Program-made: the position numbers and the translations under genes
Assembly (NCBI RefSeq): GCF_030052815.1
Contig: NC_079503.1
Coordinates: 46,108,735-46,172,734, forward strand
DNA length: 64,000 bases
Source of the DNA: Hevea brasiliensis
Taxonomy: Eukaryota > Streptophyta > Magnoliopsida > Malpighiales > Euphorbiaceae
Direction: 5' to 3'
Part shown: in pieces, positions 48,201-60,077 of the stretch
Numbering within the stretch: the stretch's first letter is position 1
Layout: each line of letters begins with the position of its first letter
Notes under the pieces: generated by a model
Database searches by the model: none
Told to the model about the DNA's origin: nothing
The model's input: the letters and a program-made list of their open reading frames with translations, nothing else

Positions 48201-49256
48201 AAATAGTAGTAAGCAAATAAATGAGAAAAAAGTTTTGAAATAATTTAGATTAGCTCCAAAAATTTGTTTCTTAGAAGGGTCTGATGTAAATTAAATTAGT
48301 TCAAAAAAAAATTTTAAATATTTCGAAATGATTGTAAACAACTTAGAAAGTATCAAGGAAGTGATAAAAAGACTAGTATAAGAATTATAACTTAAATAAC
48401 ATTACAAATGTGACTTACATAAGAATATAAGTATGAGTTTAAATTTTAAATTATTCGTATCTGGTACATTATTAATGTAAATTTTTGAACTGAGCACCTC
48501 CAAAGAAGAACATAGTAGGATAGAGGACAGTTAATATTAGAAACTAAATTAATTATAAATATAAATTATTCGAACTATGGTTTATTTCTACCTTCATTTG
48601 TACATTATTTTCTTCCTATATTATTGCACCACTAAGCAGCAATGCTTAGCGCGATGGATTTGTTTTTTTGCACAGGTACTGAAGTTAAAGCCCAGCGAAT
48701 ACTAAACAAAAATTTTAGAGTTCTAATCTGCAGAGTGTCGAAGGTTGTCACCTCCTCAGCAATGCACGTAGATAAGGCTCACATTAAGCATATCATGTAT
48801 TTTGTGCATGTTATTTATTTCTTATATTGTAATGTGAATTAGCAAACTGTAATTAATTTGTATATCTTGTAAATTAAGAATTTATGTAATTGTTGCAAAT
48901 CATGTAAATTATTGAAATTTGAGAATCTATATATAAATTGTGCATGAATGGAAATGCATGGAAATGAATATGAAATTGAGATATATGAATGAGATGTGAA
49001 TTATGAGATGGTTATGAGAATAATTGTTGAGATTTTTATTGTAAAATATTATTGAAAATTTCAAGCAGGTGAATAGCGAAGTACGCCAGCTGATAATAAA
49101 TTGGGAAAACTCTGCTGATTTCTCCAAAAATAATTGATATTAAAATATAATGAGATCAAATTATTGAAGGAATAAAGTAAGATAAGATAGGGTGCTCCGG
49201 CACCAAATGTAGTACACTTTGCTCGGCTACATTGTAGTGAGGTGAGGGGTGTTACA
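45290..49256 (+). repeat. B 5' LTR (3967 bp)
   Basis: Intact copy TGTAGCACCC…GTGTTACA. Its first ~250 bp resemble the A LTR start (gacagctagaacgtctg, agccggtgccctagcgatgg). It holds the empty target sites for D3 (tttgctcatgaaatggtata near 46441) and C2 (gagacattagttctcatt near 47663), and the undisturbed TRIM region near 47535. A (GA)n run lies at 45961-45982 and 20-bp repeats at ~47918-48010. No gene. Confidence 0.93.
47918..48010 (+). repeat. 20-bp tandem repeats in the B 5' LTR
   Basis: About 4.5 copies of tttatgcccgtattcatggc with a few changes. The matching array in the 3' LTR is at ~60330-60415, one copy shorter. Confidence 0.88.
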
Positions 49257-49261
49257 TTTAT

Positions 49262-49273
49262 TGGTATCAGAGC
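49262..49273 (+). other. B primer binding site
   Basis: TGGTATCAGAGC, six bases after the LTR end, identical to the A PBS. Its last five bases (AGAGC) are the left TSD of D2, so D2 begins exactly where the PBS ends. Confidence 0.88.
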
Positions 49274-51384
49274 TGAAGGAACGGAAGAGTGAAAAACACA
49301 AGATTATACCATTGAATTCAAAAATTTTCACCTAGGGTCACATGCACCATGCAAGATTTATTTTTATCTATTTGATTTCAATGATAAACAACATATTAAA
49401 ACTCTTTTAATATGTTTTTGGATCTGTATTTGCCATTTAAGATTTTAAAATTAATCAGATTAATTTTAGAACCCTAGATTAAATCAAGAACGATTACACT
49501 AACCTCTTGATGCACTGCAACGTGTCTGCGCCTTTGAGATTCGTCTTCAGGACACCAAATGTTGTCCCTCTAGGTTGTCCACACCAAGAACACCTATGGC
49601 AGCCCTTGAACAGCCTCTAAAGCTTTTTCTATTAATTAGAAATTCAAGTTCTGCCTTTTAAGAGATTAGAGATGTAAATAGGACACTAGAAACAATTTTT
49701 AGTGTTCTTAATTCAAGAGATTGATGGCTAATCTCTTTGAATTGATGAGAGATGAAGAGAAATAGCTGGAGAGGCTCAAAGTGGCGTGAAAAATGAGAGG
49801 AGAGGCTGCTAGTTATTTTTTTCTTTTCATAACCACACTTAAATAGCTAGATTAACACATTAAACCCTAGCCACATGTCACCTTTTGATTAGCTCTAGGT
49901 TTAAGTGACCCAATCACATTGTGCCAAGTGTCAAACCTATATTTAATCTTGATTTTAATCATCTTACAAGATTAAAAAAAAACATTTGGCAAGCTTATGT
50001 GTAATCCCATATGTCACCATCTCATGGTGCCACGTGTCACACTGTGAAATGACCAAAATGCCCCTGTGTCTTAATTTTGAGTTCTTAACCCAAAATAATT
50101 ATTTTATTCTTTTAATTAATTTATATCAAATATAAATTAATTAATTAATCTCTATTAATTAATTTCTCATCAATTAAATTCATATTTAAACACTTTAAAT
50201 ATAAATTTAATTTATACTACACATCCAATAATCTAGATTTGGTTTCAAGTCATGCTAGAGACTTTGCAATTTAATTGCAAACCAAATCTATTTAATTAAT
50301 CAATTAAACTCTTTAATTAATTAATTAAATCATATTTAAATAGGTGATAACTTGTGTATGTGTGTGACTTACTAGGCTCATCACTAATTGGCAATGAGAC
50401 ATGATATCAACTCTTAATATCATCATAACTCTTTCTTACCATAAATGATTTTTCTAAATCATTTTATGAACCTCATAGACCATGGTTAACACCTAGCATA
50501 GCATGCCATGGCCACCCAATTAGTAATAAGGTTTACCTTAAATGAACCTATAATCATATGTTACCATGCACTAGAATCTCTCTGTTGCAAAATCCCAACT
50601 CAAGCTGGAGTCATGGTTTATGTCAAACTCTATTTGCTATGAATATTATGTTCTCTTTTAATTCTAGTTCTTGATTAAAAAGATTTTTCTCATCAGAAAC
50701 TCTTTTCTGAATAAATCTATCTGTCCTGGCCAGGAACTTGAAACATCAAGAACAATTAAATGAACATAGGATTTTATCTCTATTTACTTAGAGGAACAGA
50801 TTCCATCTTGATCAACACCTATCTCCATATATAACTAGTAGGAGCCAACACATGCCCATATACCCATATATAGTACAAGTATGAAAGCAGTATCAAACTC
50901 AAACTACCTATATACAAGATAACTGTGCTATCTCAGGTCTAAAGATTATATGCACTGATATGATTTATGACAAAACATTGACAAGAGTAAACTCCATGTA
51001 CTTGTCATAAGTGTCACTGGTTCGGCCTACTTATCATTTATAAGTGCCTATCATGTTTGTTATATGGCATGAGACTCACCATTCCATCTTATTTATATCT
51101 CATATAAATAACCTGGGAACAAACATGAATACAATCTTTCTGGATAAGTCATGTCCTTATTATGAAGTATCCTCGATTGTGAACCTATTTATGATACTTT
51201 GTGCTAGAAATATTGTCACTCATATTCTTAACAACTTAAGAATAATATTTCTAACAAAATATCAATAGACCTTTTCTATTACACATAAATATTTTATATA
51301 AACAGAAAAGTGGAAATGCCATTTATTAGTAAAATATGTACAAGATACATACTAAATGATATGCTCTAGGGCATACTACTAACA
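49274..51384 (-). mobile_element. D2: solo copia LTR (2111 bp)
   Basis: Plus-strand start TGAAGGAACGG and end CTAACA, same orientation as D. TSD AGAGC at 49269-49273 and 51385-51389. There is no interior. Its TATA-equivalent is changed to TATTTAAG. Rejoining the flanks gives a PBS-leader junction like that of A at 38725 (only described, not rebuilt here). Confidence 0.94.
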
Positions 51385-51727
51385 AGAGCGTGGTTTAGGC
51401 GTTTCTGGACCTAGATAGACTGCATATCATGCATTGCATTCATAAGAGTCGAGGTGACACTATTGCAGATCTGTATTTGCTGTTTATTTTAAGTTAAGGT
51501 ATGGAATAAGAGAGTGAAGAGACAATGAGATAGCTAATGGAGATGAGAAGGAGACTGTATTTAAGATGAAAAAGAATGAGTATAGAACTTTTTGAGGATA
51601 GGATTGAGACTAAGGAGAAAGTGAAGTATGATAACACGGAAAGATGAAGAAATAAGGAGGTAGTAGCTCTTCGACTATTAACACTGGGTAAATTTCGATG
51701 ACGAAATTTTTCTTAGAGGGGAAGAAT
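51385..51727 (+). mobile_element. B interior: leader remnant, A-like 3' end and PPT
   Basis: About 340 bp. First ~110 bp match the A leader (gtggtttaggcgtttctgg, gcattgcattcataagag, gaggtgacact). The middle is unassigned, rich in purines. The last ~90 bp match the A 3' end (ggtaaatttcgatgacgaaa) and finish in the PPT agaggggaagaat. All coding domains are absent. Confidence 0.82.
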
Positions 51728-52922
51728 TGTAGCACCCTCACTGTAGCAATTTCGCACATTCTACTGTTCTGGTGATCGGTGTTGGTCTGGACAGCTAGAA
51801 CGTCTAGAAAAATATTTAGAATAGAGTGAGGAGTTATAATTAACTCAAATAATAATAAGAAAAATTTAGAAAAATTTTTTGAAATAAAATACAACCAAGT
51901 TAAATGAGCCGGTGCCCTAGCGATGGGTAACCTAGTGGGAAGTTGCGGTCTTCGCAACTAGAAGCTCTAAACCCGTGAGAAAATTCATGAAATAATTTTT
52001 GGGATTCCAGAGAAGAGTCATTGAGGTTTCTATGGCATTATAATGACAAGAAAATGCTTAGAAAATTTTTTCAATCGGTACAGACAATTTTAGTCTGTTA
52101 AGCCAAACGGAGGGCATTTTGGTCATTTCATCTTCAGAGATGATTTTTGGCCGACTTGTCCACTTAAGTAAATAATTATTATGATCTAAAATATGAATTA
52201 ATTTTGAATAATTATTATGATCTAAAATATGAATAAATTTTGCTGAAAATTAGATTGAAAATGAGTAGAGAAGAGAAGAAAAGAAAATGAAAGAAAATGC
52301 TAATTATGACATCATATGATGTCATTTAAATTTCCTCCACCAATCACAATTTGTTAAACTTATTAAAAGAGATAAAAGAGACCAAAAATTGACAAACAAT
52401 CTACATCTTCAACCTTTGGGCAGCCAAAAACTTTGAGAGAGAGAGAGAGAGAAGAGGTTCCACCATTTTCAAGCTTAAAAGCTTGAATTTCCACTCCATT
52501 TGTTCACCAAAATTGCCAAGTCCCTTCACAAAAATTTGATCTTCCACCTAGGAAAAGCTATTGGCAGCTAAAGAAGAAGAGATTAGAGAGGTTTAATCAA
52601 GGTTAAGTGAAGCTCAAAAAGGTTAGTGCCTATACTTGCTTCCCTCTCTTTTTAATCCTTGTTAGGAAGACTAATTAAAAGAGAGTTTGTTGAAAATTTT
52701 AACAAAACAATTATGTTGAAGTGTGTATGAAAATTTGCAGCCATGGGAGAAGGATGAGATTTGTTGATTTGTATGACTTGAATTGTTTAGAAGTGGTTTG
52801 TGATGAGAAAACTTGAGTTAGATGTTGGATTATGTGTGTTAGATGTGTTAGATGGCATGATAGTATGAATTGGACACTTGGAAATTTGGGCTTGTGAAAA
52901 AAAAAAAGGGTTTGCTCATGAA
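51728..52922 (+). repeat. B 3' LTR, segment 1
   Basis: Starts TGTAGCACCCTCAC, collinear with 45290-46452. An extra duplicated ~30 bp (gaataattattatgatctaa) lies near 52204. Interrupted by D3 (TSD ATGAA 52918-52922). The (GA)n run is at 52434-52451. Confidence 0.9.
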
Positions 52923-55026
52923 TGTTAGTAGTATGCCCTAGAGCATATCATTTAGTATGTATCTTGTACATATTTTTATTAATAAAAGGCATTTCCACTT
53001 TTCCGTTTACATAATATATTTATGTGTAATAGAAAAGGTCCATTGATATTTTGTTAGAAATATTATTCTTAAGTTGTTAAGAATATGAGTGACAATATTT
53101 CTAGCACAAAGTATCATAAATAGGTTCACAATCGAGGATACTTCATAATGAGGACATGACTTATCCAGAAAGATTGTATTCATGTTTGTTCCCAAGTTAT
53201 TTATATGAGATATAAATAAGATGGGATGGTGAGTTTCATGCCATATAACAAACATGATAGGCACTTATAAATGATAAGTAGGCCGAACCAGTGACACTTA
53301 TAACAAGCACATGGAGTTTACTCTTGTCAATATTTTGTCATAAATCATATCAGTGCATATAATCTTTAGACCTGAGATAGCACAGTTATCTTGTATATAG
53401 GTAGTTTGAGTTTGATACTGCTTTCATACTTATGCGTATGCAGGTATATGGGCATGTGTTGGCTCCTACTAGTTATATATGGAGGTAGGTGTTGATCAAG
53501 ATGGAATCTGTTCCTCTAAGTAAATAGAGATAAAATCCTATGTTCATTTCATTGTTCTTGATGTTTCAAGTTCCTGGCCAGGATAGATAGATTTATTCAG
53601 AAAAGAGTTTCTGATGAGAAAATCTTTTTAATCAAGAACTGGAATTAAAAGAGAACATAATATTCATAGCAAATGGAGTTTGACATAAACCATGACTCCA
53701 GCTTGAGTTGGGATTTTTTGTAGAGAGATTCTAGTGCATGGTAACATATGATTATAAGTTCATTTAAGGTAAACCTTATTACTAATTGGGTGGCTATGGC
53801 ATGCTATGCTAGGTGTTAACCATGGTCTATGAGGTTCATAAAATGATTTAGAGAAATCATTTATGGTAAGAAAGAGTTCTGATGATATTAAGAGTTGATA
53901 TCATGTCTCATTGCCAATTAGTGATGAGCCTAGTAAGTCACACACATACACAAGTTATCACCTAATTAAATATGATTTAATTAATTAATTAAAGAGTTTA
54001 AATTGATTAATTAAATAGTTTTGGTTTGCAATTAGATTGCAAAGTCCCTAGCATGACTTGAAACCAAATCTAGATTATTGGATGTATAATATAAGTTAAA
54101 TTTATATTTAAAGTGTTTAAATATGAATTTAATTAATGAGAAATTAATTAATAGAGATTAATTAATTAATTTAAATTTGATATAAATTGATTAGAATAAG
54201 AAAATAATTATTTTGGGTTAAGAACTCAAAATTAAGACACAGGGGCATTTTGGTCATTTTGCAGTGTGACACATGGCACCATGAGATGGTGACACATGGC
54301 ATAACACATAAGCTTGCCAAATGTTTTTTAATCATGTAAGATGATTAAAATCAAGATTAAATATAGGTTTGACACTTGGCACAATGTGATTGGGTCACTT
54401 AAACCTAGAGCTAATCAAAGGGTGACATGTGGCAAGGGTTTAATGTGTTAACCTAGCTATTTAATTGTTGTTATGAGAAAATAAAAGACAACCAGCAGCC
54501 ACACTCCTTTTTCACGCCACTTTGAGGGTTTTTATCTCTTCTTCTTCATCTCTTATCAATTCAAAGAGATTAGCCATCAATCTCTTGAATTAAGAACATT
54601 AGGAATTGTTTCTAGTGTCCTGTTTACATCTCTAATCTCTTAAAAGGCAGAACTTGAATTTCTAATTAATAGAAAAGGCTTTAGAAGCTGTTCAAGGGCT
54701 GCCATAGGTGTTCTTGGTGTGGACAAGCTAGAGGGACAACATCCGTGTCTCAAGACGAATCTCAAGCGCAGAGACATTGCGATTGCATCAAGAGGTTAGT
54801 GTAATCGTTCTTGATTTAATCTAGGGTTCTAAAGTTAATCTGATTAATTTTAAAATCTTAAATGACAAATACAGATCCAAAAACATATTAAAAGAGTTTT
54901 AATATGATGTTTATCATTGAAATCAAATAAAAATAAAAATAAATCTTGCATGATGCATGTGACCCTAGGTGAAAATTTTTGAATTCAATGGTATAAATTT
55001 GTGTTTTTCACGCTTCCGTTCCTTCA
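52923..55026 (+). mobile_element. D3: solo copia LTR (2104 bp), inverted
   Basis: Runs TGTTAGTAG…CCGTTCCTTCA on the plus strand, i.e. opposite to D. TSD ATGAA at 52918-52922 and 55027-55031. The empty site is in the B 5' LTR near 46441-46466. No interior. The U5 part shows more changes from D than D2 does (for example near 54742-54780). Confidence 0.94.
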
Positions 55027-55031
55027 ATGAA

Positions 55032-56125
55032 ATGGTATATTAACCTTGTAATGGTTAATTATTGACCATTTCAATGTGTGTGAGGAGGAATTGAAGTGAG
55101 TAAGGATGTTGGAGTTGAGTTTAGGCATGCTGCACTTGTTGACCTGTAGGACTGGCTGTGAGTCTAGCAGGTTTGGGCAGCCATAAATGGAGTAGCATAG
55201 GTTCGATTGGTGCAAAACCAATTGGACATGAAATTAGACACATAATGGCACAACTTTAGTGAAGAAACCCTGCCCAGAAAACCTAACCAAGTTGACCTAA
55301 AAATTGCTCTAATCTGGGTGACTTGCATTCTACCTGGGCAAAATGACCAAATGAACAGTGTTTATTCACTTGGTCATAACTCAGTGTAAAAAGGTCCAAT
55401 TGACCTGAAATTTTACCATAAGAAAGGTGAGATATACCCCTACAACTTTCGTGAAGGACATGAATCCAATTTCTGATCATACCCTAGTCAAATTGACAAC
55501 CAAACTTAGGTTACCAAATCTGGCAGAACCAAATTGCCCAAAAATTCTGGGTACAGGTCAATCCGGCCAGTTATGGTAAAATGACCATAACTTGAGCTAT
55601 AAAACCCCAAATGGAGTGATTTAAAAAAGGAAATATAACTAGACACAATAAGAAACAACTTTTATGAAGACAATGTTGCCAAATTCCTACTGTACAAATG
55701 ACCAATGGAACAGTAAACTTAGTGCTTGAAATCTAAAAATTGTGAATAACCAACACTAAGCTTTGAAATGGTATTGGCAACCAATACCAACAACTTTAGA
55801 ATGCAAAATGTGGTATCTTGGTGAACTTAGGTTTATAAATTTATTATGTATTAAAAAGTCAACAATTTGAGTGAATAGTAATGTGAATAGTAATACAAAG
55901 ACACAAAGTGTAAAAACTAAATTGGTAGAGGAAATTAAGGCATGAAATTTGGAATCCATGAAATGTTCATGGATTACTTGGAATAGGTAATTGAGATTTA
56001 TACTCCCAACACCAATGGAGTTCATAATATATTAGCAATACAACTTGAAGTATGAAATGTAATTTACATGAATAGATTATCAAATGTATAAATGAGATTA
56101 AAGAGCCATTTGGGATTTAAGTTCC
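55032..56125 (+). repeat. B 3' LTR, segment 2
   Basis: Collinear with 46453-47540. Apparent reading frames (55024-55480, 55756-56025, minus) match equally open frames in the left LTR (46181-46898, 47214-47444) and are shadows of LTR sequence. Confidence 0.9.
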
Positions 56126-56419
56126 TATAACGGCCCGGCCCACTAGTGATATTGTCCGCTTTGGGCCGGGCCGTTACATTTGTGGTATCAGAGCACCTCC
56201 GCGTGCAACCTTGAATGATGGTGGGGCAAACCTCAGCGAGGACGCTGAGTCCCATAAGGGGGGTGGATTGTAACACCCTAGGCAAATCCCACATCGGCAA
56301 AACACGGGAGAGATGCTGGGTTTATAAGTTGGTGGCTTGTAACCCCTAGTGACGCTTTTTAAAACCATGAGGGCTTCAGTCCAGAGCGGACAATATCACT
56401 AGTGGGCCGGGCCGTTACA
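56126..56419 (+). mobile_element. TRIM-type mini LTR retrotransposon
   Basis: The left LTR is reduced to 53 bp (56126-56178, TATAACGG…CCGTTACA). A spacer and PBS TGGTATCAGAGC (56183-56194) follow, then a ~75-bp interior with PPT (ataaggggggtggat, 56254-56268) and a 151-bp right LTR (56269-56419, TGTAACACCCTAGG…GGCCGTTACA). Size and lack of coding fit terminal-repeat retrotransposons in miniature, which need proteins from other elements. No TSD is seen: relative to the B 5' LTR, ~8 bp around the site (catcaagg) are replaced. A tRNA copy follows the right LTR. Confidence 0.8.
56128..56176. repeat. Perfect 15-bp inverted repeat in the TRIM 5' LTR
   Basis: TAACGGCCCGGCCCA at 56128-56142 and its exact reverse complement at 56162-56176, separated by 19 nt. 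The left arm plus loop (through gatattgtccgct) is the reverse complement of the 3' end of the right LTR (agcggacaatatc…), so the short LTR consists of an inverted LTR tip followed by a direct LTR tip. Confidence 0.9.
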
Positions 56420-56423
56420 TTTG

Positions 56424-56492
56424 TGGTATCAGAGCCTGGTTTCGATCCAGGGACCTGTGGGTTATGGGCCCACCACGCTTTCGCTGCGCCAC
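56424..56492 (-). pseudogene. Antisense copy of initiator tRNA-Met fused to the TRIM LTR
   Basis: On the minus strand these 69 nt read as a plant initiator tRNA-Met lacking about the first seven acceptor bases: D-arm region GTGGCGCAGCGAAAGCG, anticodon arm GTGGGCCCATAACCCAC with CAT anticodon, the initiator-type T arm with ATCGAAA loop, and 3' end CTCTGATACCA, including the post-transcriptional CCA. The plus strand begins TGGTATCAGAGC exactly where the PBS belongs, four bases (tttg) after the LTR, as in the first PBS at 56183. Encoded CCA and a missing acceptor half argue against a working gene. From memory, the T-stem outer pairs are swapped relative to common plant copies, yet still complementary. 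It looks like a reverse-transcribed primer tRNA. Confidence 0.85.
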
Positions 56493-56615
56493 AGAGAAAG
56501 GAAAAATGTTTTGAATACAATGGTACATATGAACCATTGTTTTGAATTGTGATCAATATGAATAACATAATGAATGAATAAATAAACCATATTAATGTAT
56601 GAATGAAACATTAGT
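56493..56615 (+). repeat. B 3' LTR, segment 3
   Basis: Resumes at agagaaaggaaaaatgtttt, collinear with 47549-47672, until the C2 insertion (TSD TTAGT 56611-56615). Confidence 0.88.
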
Positions 56616-59600
56616 TGTAACAACCCCATTTGTATAGCCTGGTATATTTCACTGTTCTGGTGACCGGAGTCGGTCTGGACAATTAAGGAGATTAGAACCA
56701 CATTTAAGACAACTAGAGAAGCCATAAACACAAATAATTAGTAATTTCCAATTAGTTAAGTATAAATAAGATGAACAGAATATAAGAAGTTAAACAAGCC
56801 GAGAGTTACAGCGATGGGTGACCTTCTCGGGAACGACTGCGAAGTCGATTTAAACTCAAATTTCAAATCGTAAAATGTGATGCCACGGTCCTTAAGACCA
56901 TTACGAACACAGTAGAAAAGAGAAAATCACAAAAAAGAACTGTTAAGCTAGTCAAATAATTAGGTCAGGGAGCCGGAAGAAATATTGAATTATTTGCAAA
57001 CCGGGTTGAACCGGCGAGGGGCAATTTCGTTAATTGACCCCGAGAGCTGACTCCTAACCTAACTGTCAAATAAAATCGGAAAAAAGGAAATTTTGAAATC
57101 GAGAATTAAATTAAAGAACTAATAGAAAAATACAAAAAAAAGGAAAAATGAAAAAGAAAAGTTAAAAAGCTAGTGATATCATCATGGTGACATCACATAT
57201 GAGGTCATAAATAATTTTTATTTACTTAATATTTTGACTAAGTCAATTAAAGGTTAAATATCCAAAATAAAGAAAAAAAAAATCATTTCCCTCATCTTCC
57301 TCAAGTTGGCTGAAACCCACTCCCTCTCATCTCCATGAATTTTCCTCCATTAAAACTTGCACTCAAGCTTTGAAATCCTTACAAAACCTCAACTTCTCCC
57401 ATAATTGCTTTATAAAAACTTGATTTAATCACTTGAGAAAAAGATTGGTCATCAAAGAAAGAAGAAAAGAAGAAAGAAAATTGGAGAAAGGGGAGTTAGA
57501 AGTTGCTACACAAAGGTTAGTGATTTAAGTTACAAATGAGTTTATTACTTGTGTTTATAGCTTAGTTAACTTAGAAAAATGCTTAAAATGAAATATAAAT
57601 TTGTTGAGGGACCATGAATGATTTTCGGCCAGCATGTATATGGGGGTGTTATTGCATGATTTGATTAACTTAGATGGTGATATGAACTTTAAGTAGCTAA
57701 ATGGTTGTGATTAAAGGCTTGAATTAGCTAAATGCAAGGAAATTATGAATTAGGGTTTTGGACATTAGGGTTTAGAGACAAAAAATATGAGAAACTTGTA
57801 AATGATGTCTTGGACCTATTTTGAAGTGAGAAATGGTCAATGGTGACCAAATGAAGTGTGTTGGAATGGTTGGAGTAAAGGCCAAATTCGGATTGAGTAT
57901 GGTCATGCTACTGGCAGCATGACCAAGTTACCTTTGAGGGACCGAAAATGAAACTTTACAAGTCCAATTGATATGAAACCAATTGGGAATGAAAATAGAT
58001 ACTAAATGACACAATTTTTATTTAGGAAGCATGCCCAAAAAGTGACCAAAACCTAGTGAACAAATTGACCAAACTTGAAAAATCACAGTCTACCCTGTAC
58101 AAATTGACCAAATGAACAGTATTTGTTCATTTGGTCATAACTTGAGCTAGGAAGGTCTAAATGACCTAAACTTTTAATAGTGGTTAGATGAGATATAGAC
58201 CTAAAACTTTCATGAAGAACACAAACCAAAATTATGCAATAAACTAAGTCATTTGGCCACCCCAAGTTCGTGACCCAAAATTGCCAACACCAAAAATTGC
58301 CCAGAATTCTGGGTTGAGTCCAATCCGGCAGCCATGGTTCAAATGGTTATAACTTGACCTACAAAACTCCAATTGGAGTGATTCAAAAAGGAGAATAAAC
58401 TTAAGACAATAGAGAACATTTTCTATAAAGAAAGTTTTGCTGAATTCTAACAGTAAAATGACCAATGGAACAGTGTAACCTAGGGCACCAAAACTGAAAA
58501 TTTGCAATTTTGCCTAAAAGACTTAGAATTTGAATAAACAATCAAAACCAAAAAATTTAATGACCAAAATGTGGTATATGGATGAAGTTGGAATTCCCAT
58601 ACCTATTAAGCCTTAAAAAGTCAACAATTTGACTTGAATAGTGTAGTGAATAGTAACCCAAAACACAAAAATTTCAACAACGTCGAGTTTAGCACATTAG
58701 AGCTAGGTAGAAGTAAAGTTAAATTTATTTTTGGATTTATGCTAAGTTATGGTACTGAAACACTGTGAAACTGTGTGTTTCGGCTAAAAAAAGACTTGGA
58801 AGGTCTGAGAGACTGAGTCAAAGCCTAGAGGCGACTCACATCAGGTCTGTGCACAATAATTCTTGTTTAAATATTTTATTCTTGAAAATTTGACTTCTGT
58901 GATTAATTATGTATTGTGTTGCCATTTTATGATCGCAAATATCACTTTGGAAATTGATTAGATTTTTCATAAATTATTTGATTAAATTGTTTTGAATTGA
59001 TTTTGTGTTCACACTTAGCATGACAGTGCCTTATTATTCCTCCTCCATTTATGGGGTGACATCGATTATTTTTCCTCTCTCTCTGGTTTACCAGTTGAGG
59101 TTGTAGATCGGATGAGTACTCATTAGCTAGCTAGCCACCTTCCTCATTGATTTCAATTAGTGGGGTTATAGATTGCTTTGTCGTGGTGTACAACACAGCA
59201 TTGATCGGAAATTTTGTGTCATGGCTTAAGTTGTGTATGACTTGGCAACACTGTCTTTATTAAATTATTTGACTAAATTGTGTTATTATGAGTTTTGATA
59301 ATTTATGAAATATGATTGAGAAATATTTAAATTGTATTTTGCTAATGAATGATTTATGTATTGTATTTAAAATTTTATTGTGCACGACTGAGTATTTTTA
59401 TACTCAGTGATAGCTTATTTTGCTGTCGTAGATAAGAGCAAGGAGAAAGCAGCAGAGTGAGCTGCTATTGAATTGAGGACCACACTGATCTTTTTGTACG
59501 GGTATTATTTTATACCCTTGTGGTTAATTTTGATGTAAATATTGTAACATTTTATGTATCAATGTAAAGTTGAGCAGTAGTATAATAAATTATAATAATA

Positions 59601-60072
59601 TTATTTTTGAATTTCCTTCTGTAAATTAAGATTTGTATTTGTGAATTTCATATTATATGCACTGTGAATGGAATTATGAAATATTTTAAGTTGATAAATT
59701 TTTGGTTGAATTGTGGAATTATTTGAACTGTGTTGATTTGAGATTAATTGGAGGTTGGGAGTTGAGAAAATTATTGGAAGTGTTTTTTTTCAGGTAATTG
59801 AAGAGCTGTTTTCTCCAAATACAAACGGAACTCTGTCAAAATTTTTATAAAATTTGTAGAAAAATAAAAATAGACAAAAATTTTTAGTAGTTTTTAAACT
59901 TTGAATAAATGATTTTAATTCCTACCAAAATGCTCACCACTTCCAAAATGTAAGAAAATAGTTTTAAAATCCCCTGTAGTGTACTTAATGAATTATCGGT
60001 AGGTGAAATTCGGTAGTTCATTAGGTATTCTACGGGATCATGTCATACCTTACAGAGGGGTAAGGTGTGACA
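56616..60072 (+). mobile_element. C2: solo gypsy LTR (C family, 3457 bp)
   Basis: TGTAACAACCCC…GGTAAGGTGTGACA, TSD TTAGT at 56611-56615 and 60073-60077. The empty target is in the B 5' LTR near 47663-47680. Same family and orientation as C1 (2847-6754), with which it shares the opening (atagcctggtanatttnact) and the end. No coding content. Open frames at 58083-58507 are antisense shadows. Confidence 0.93.
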
Positions 60073-60077
60073 TTAGT

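Noticed and set aside
56126..56419. Cassandra-type element with 5S rRNA in its LTR
   Set aside because: I looked for 5S box A/C promoter motifs in the 151-bp LTR and saw none; the tRNA-like part lies outside the LTR.
56424..56492. Functional tRNA-Met gene
   Set aside because: The 5' half of the acceptor stem is missing, CCA is encoded (nuclear plant tRNA genes do not encode it), and the copy begins precisely at a PBS position.
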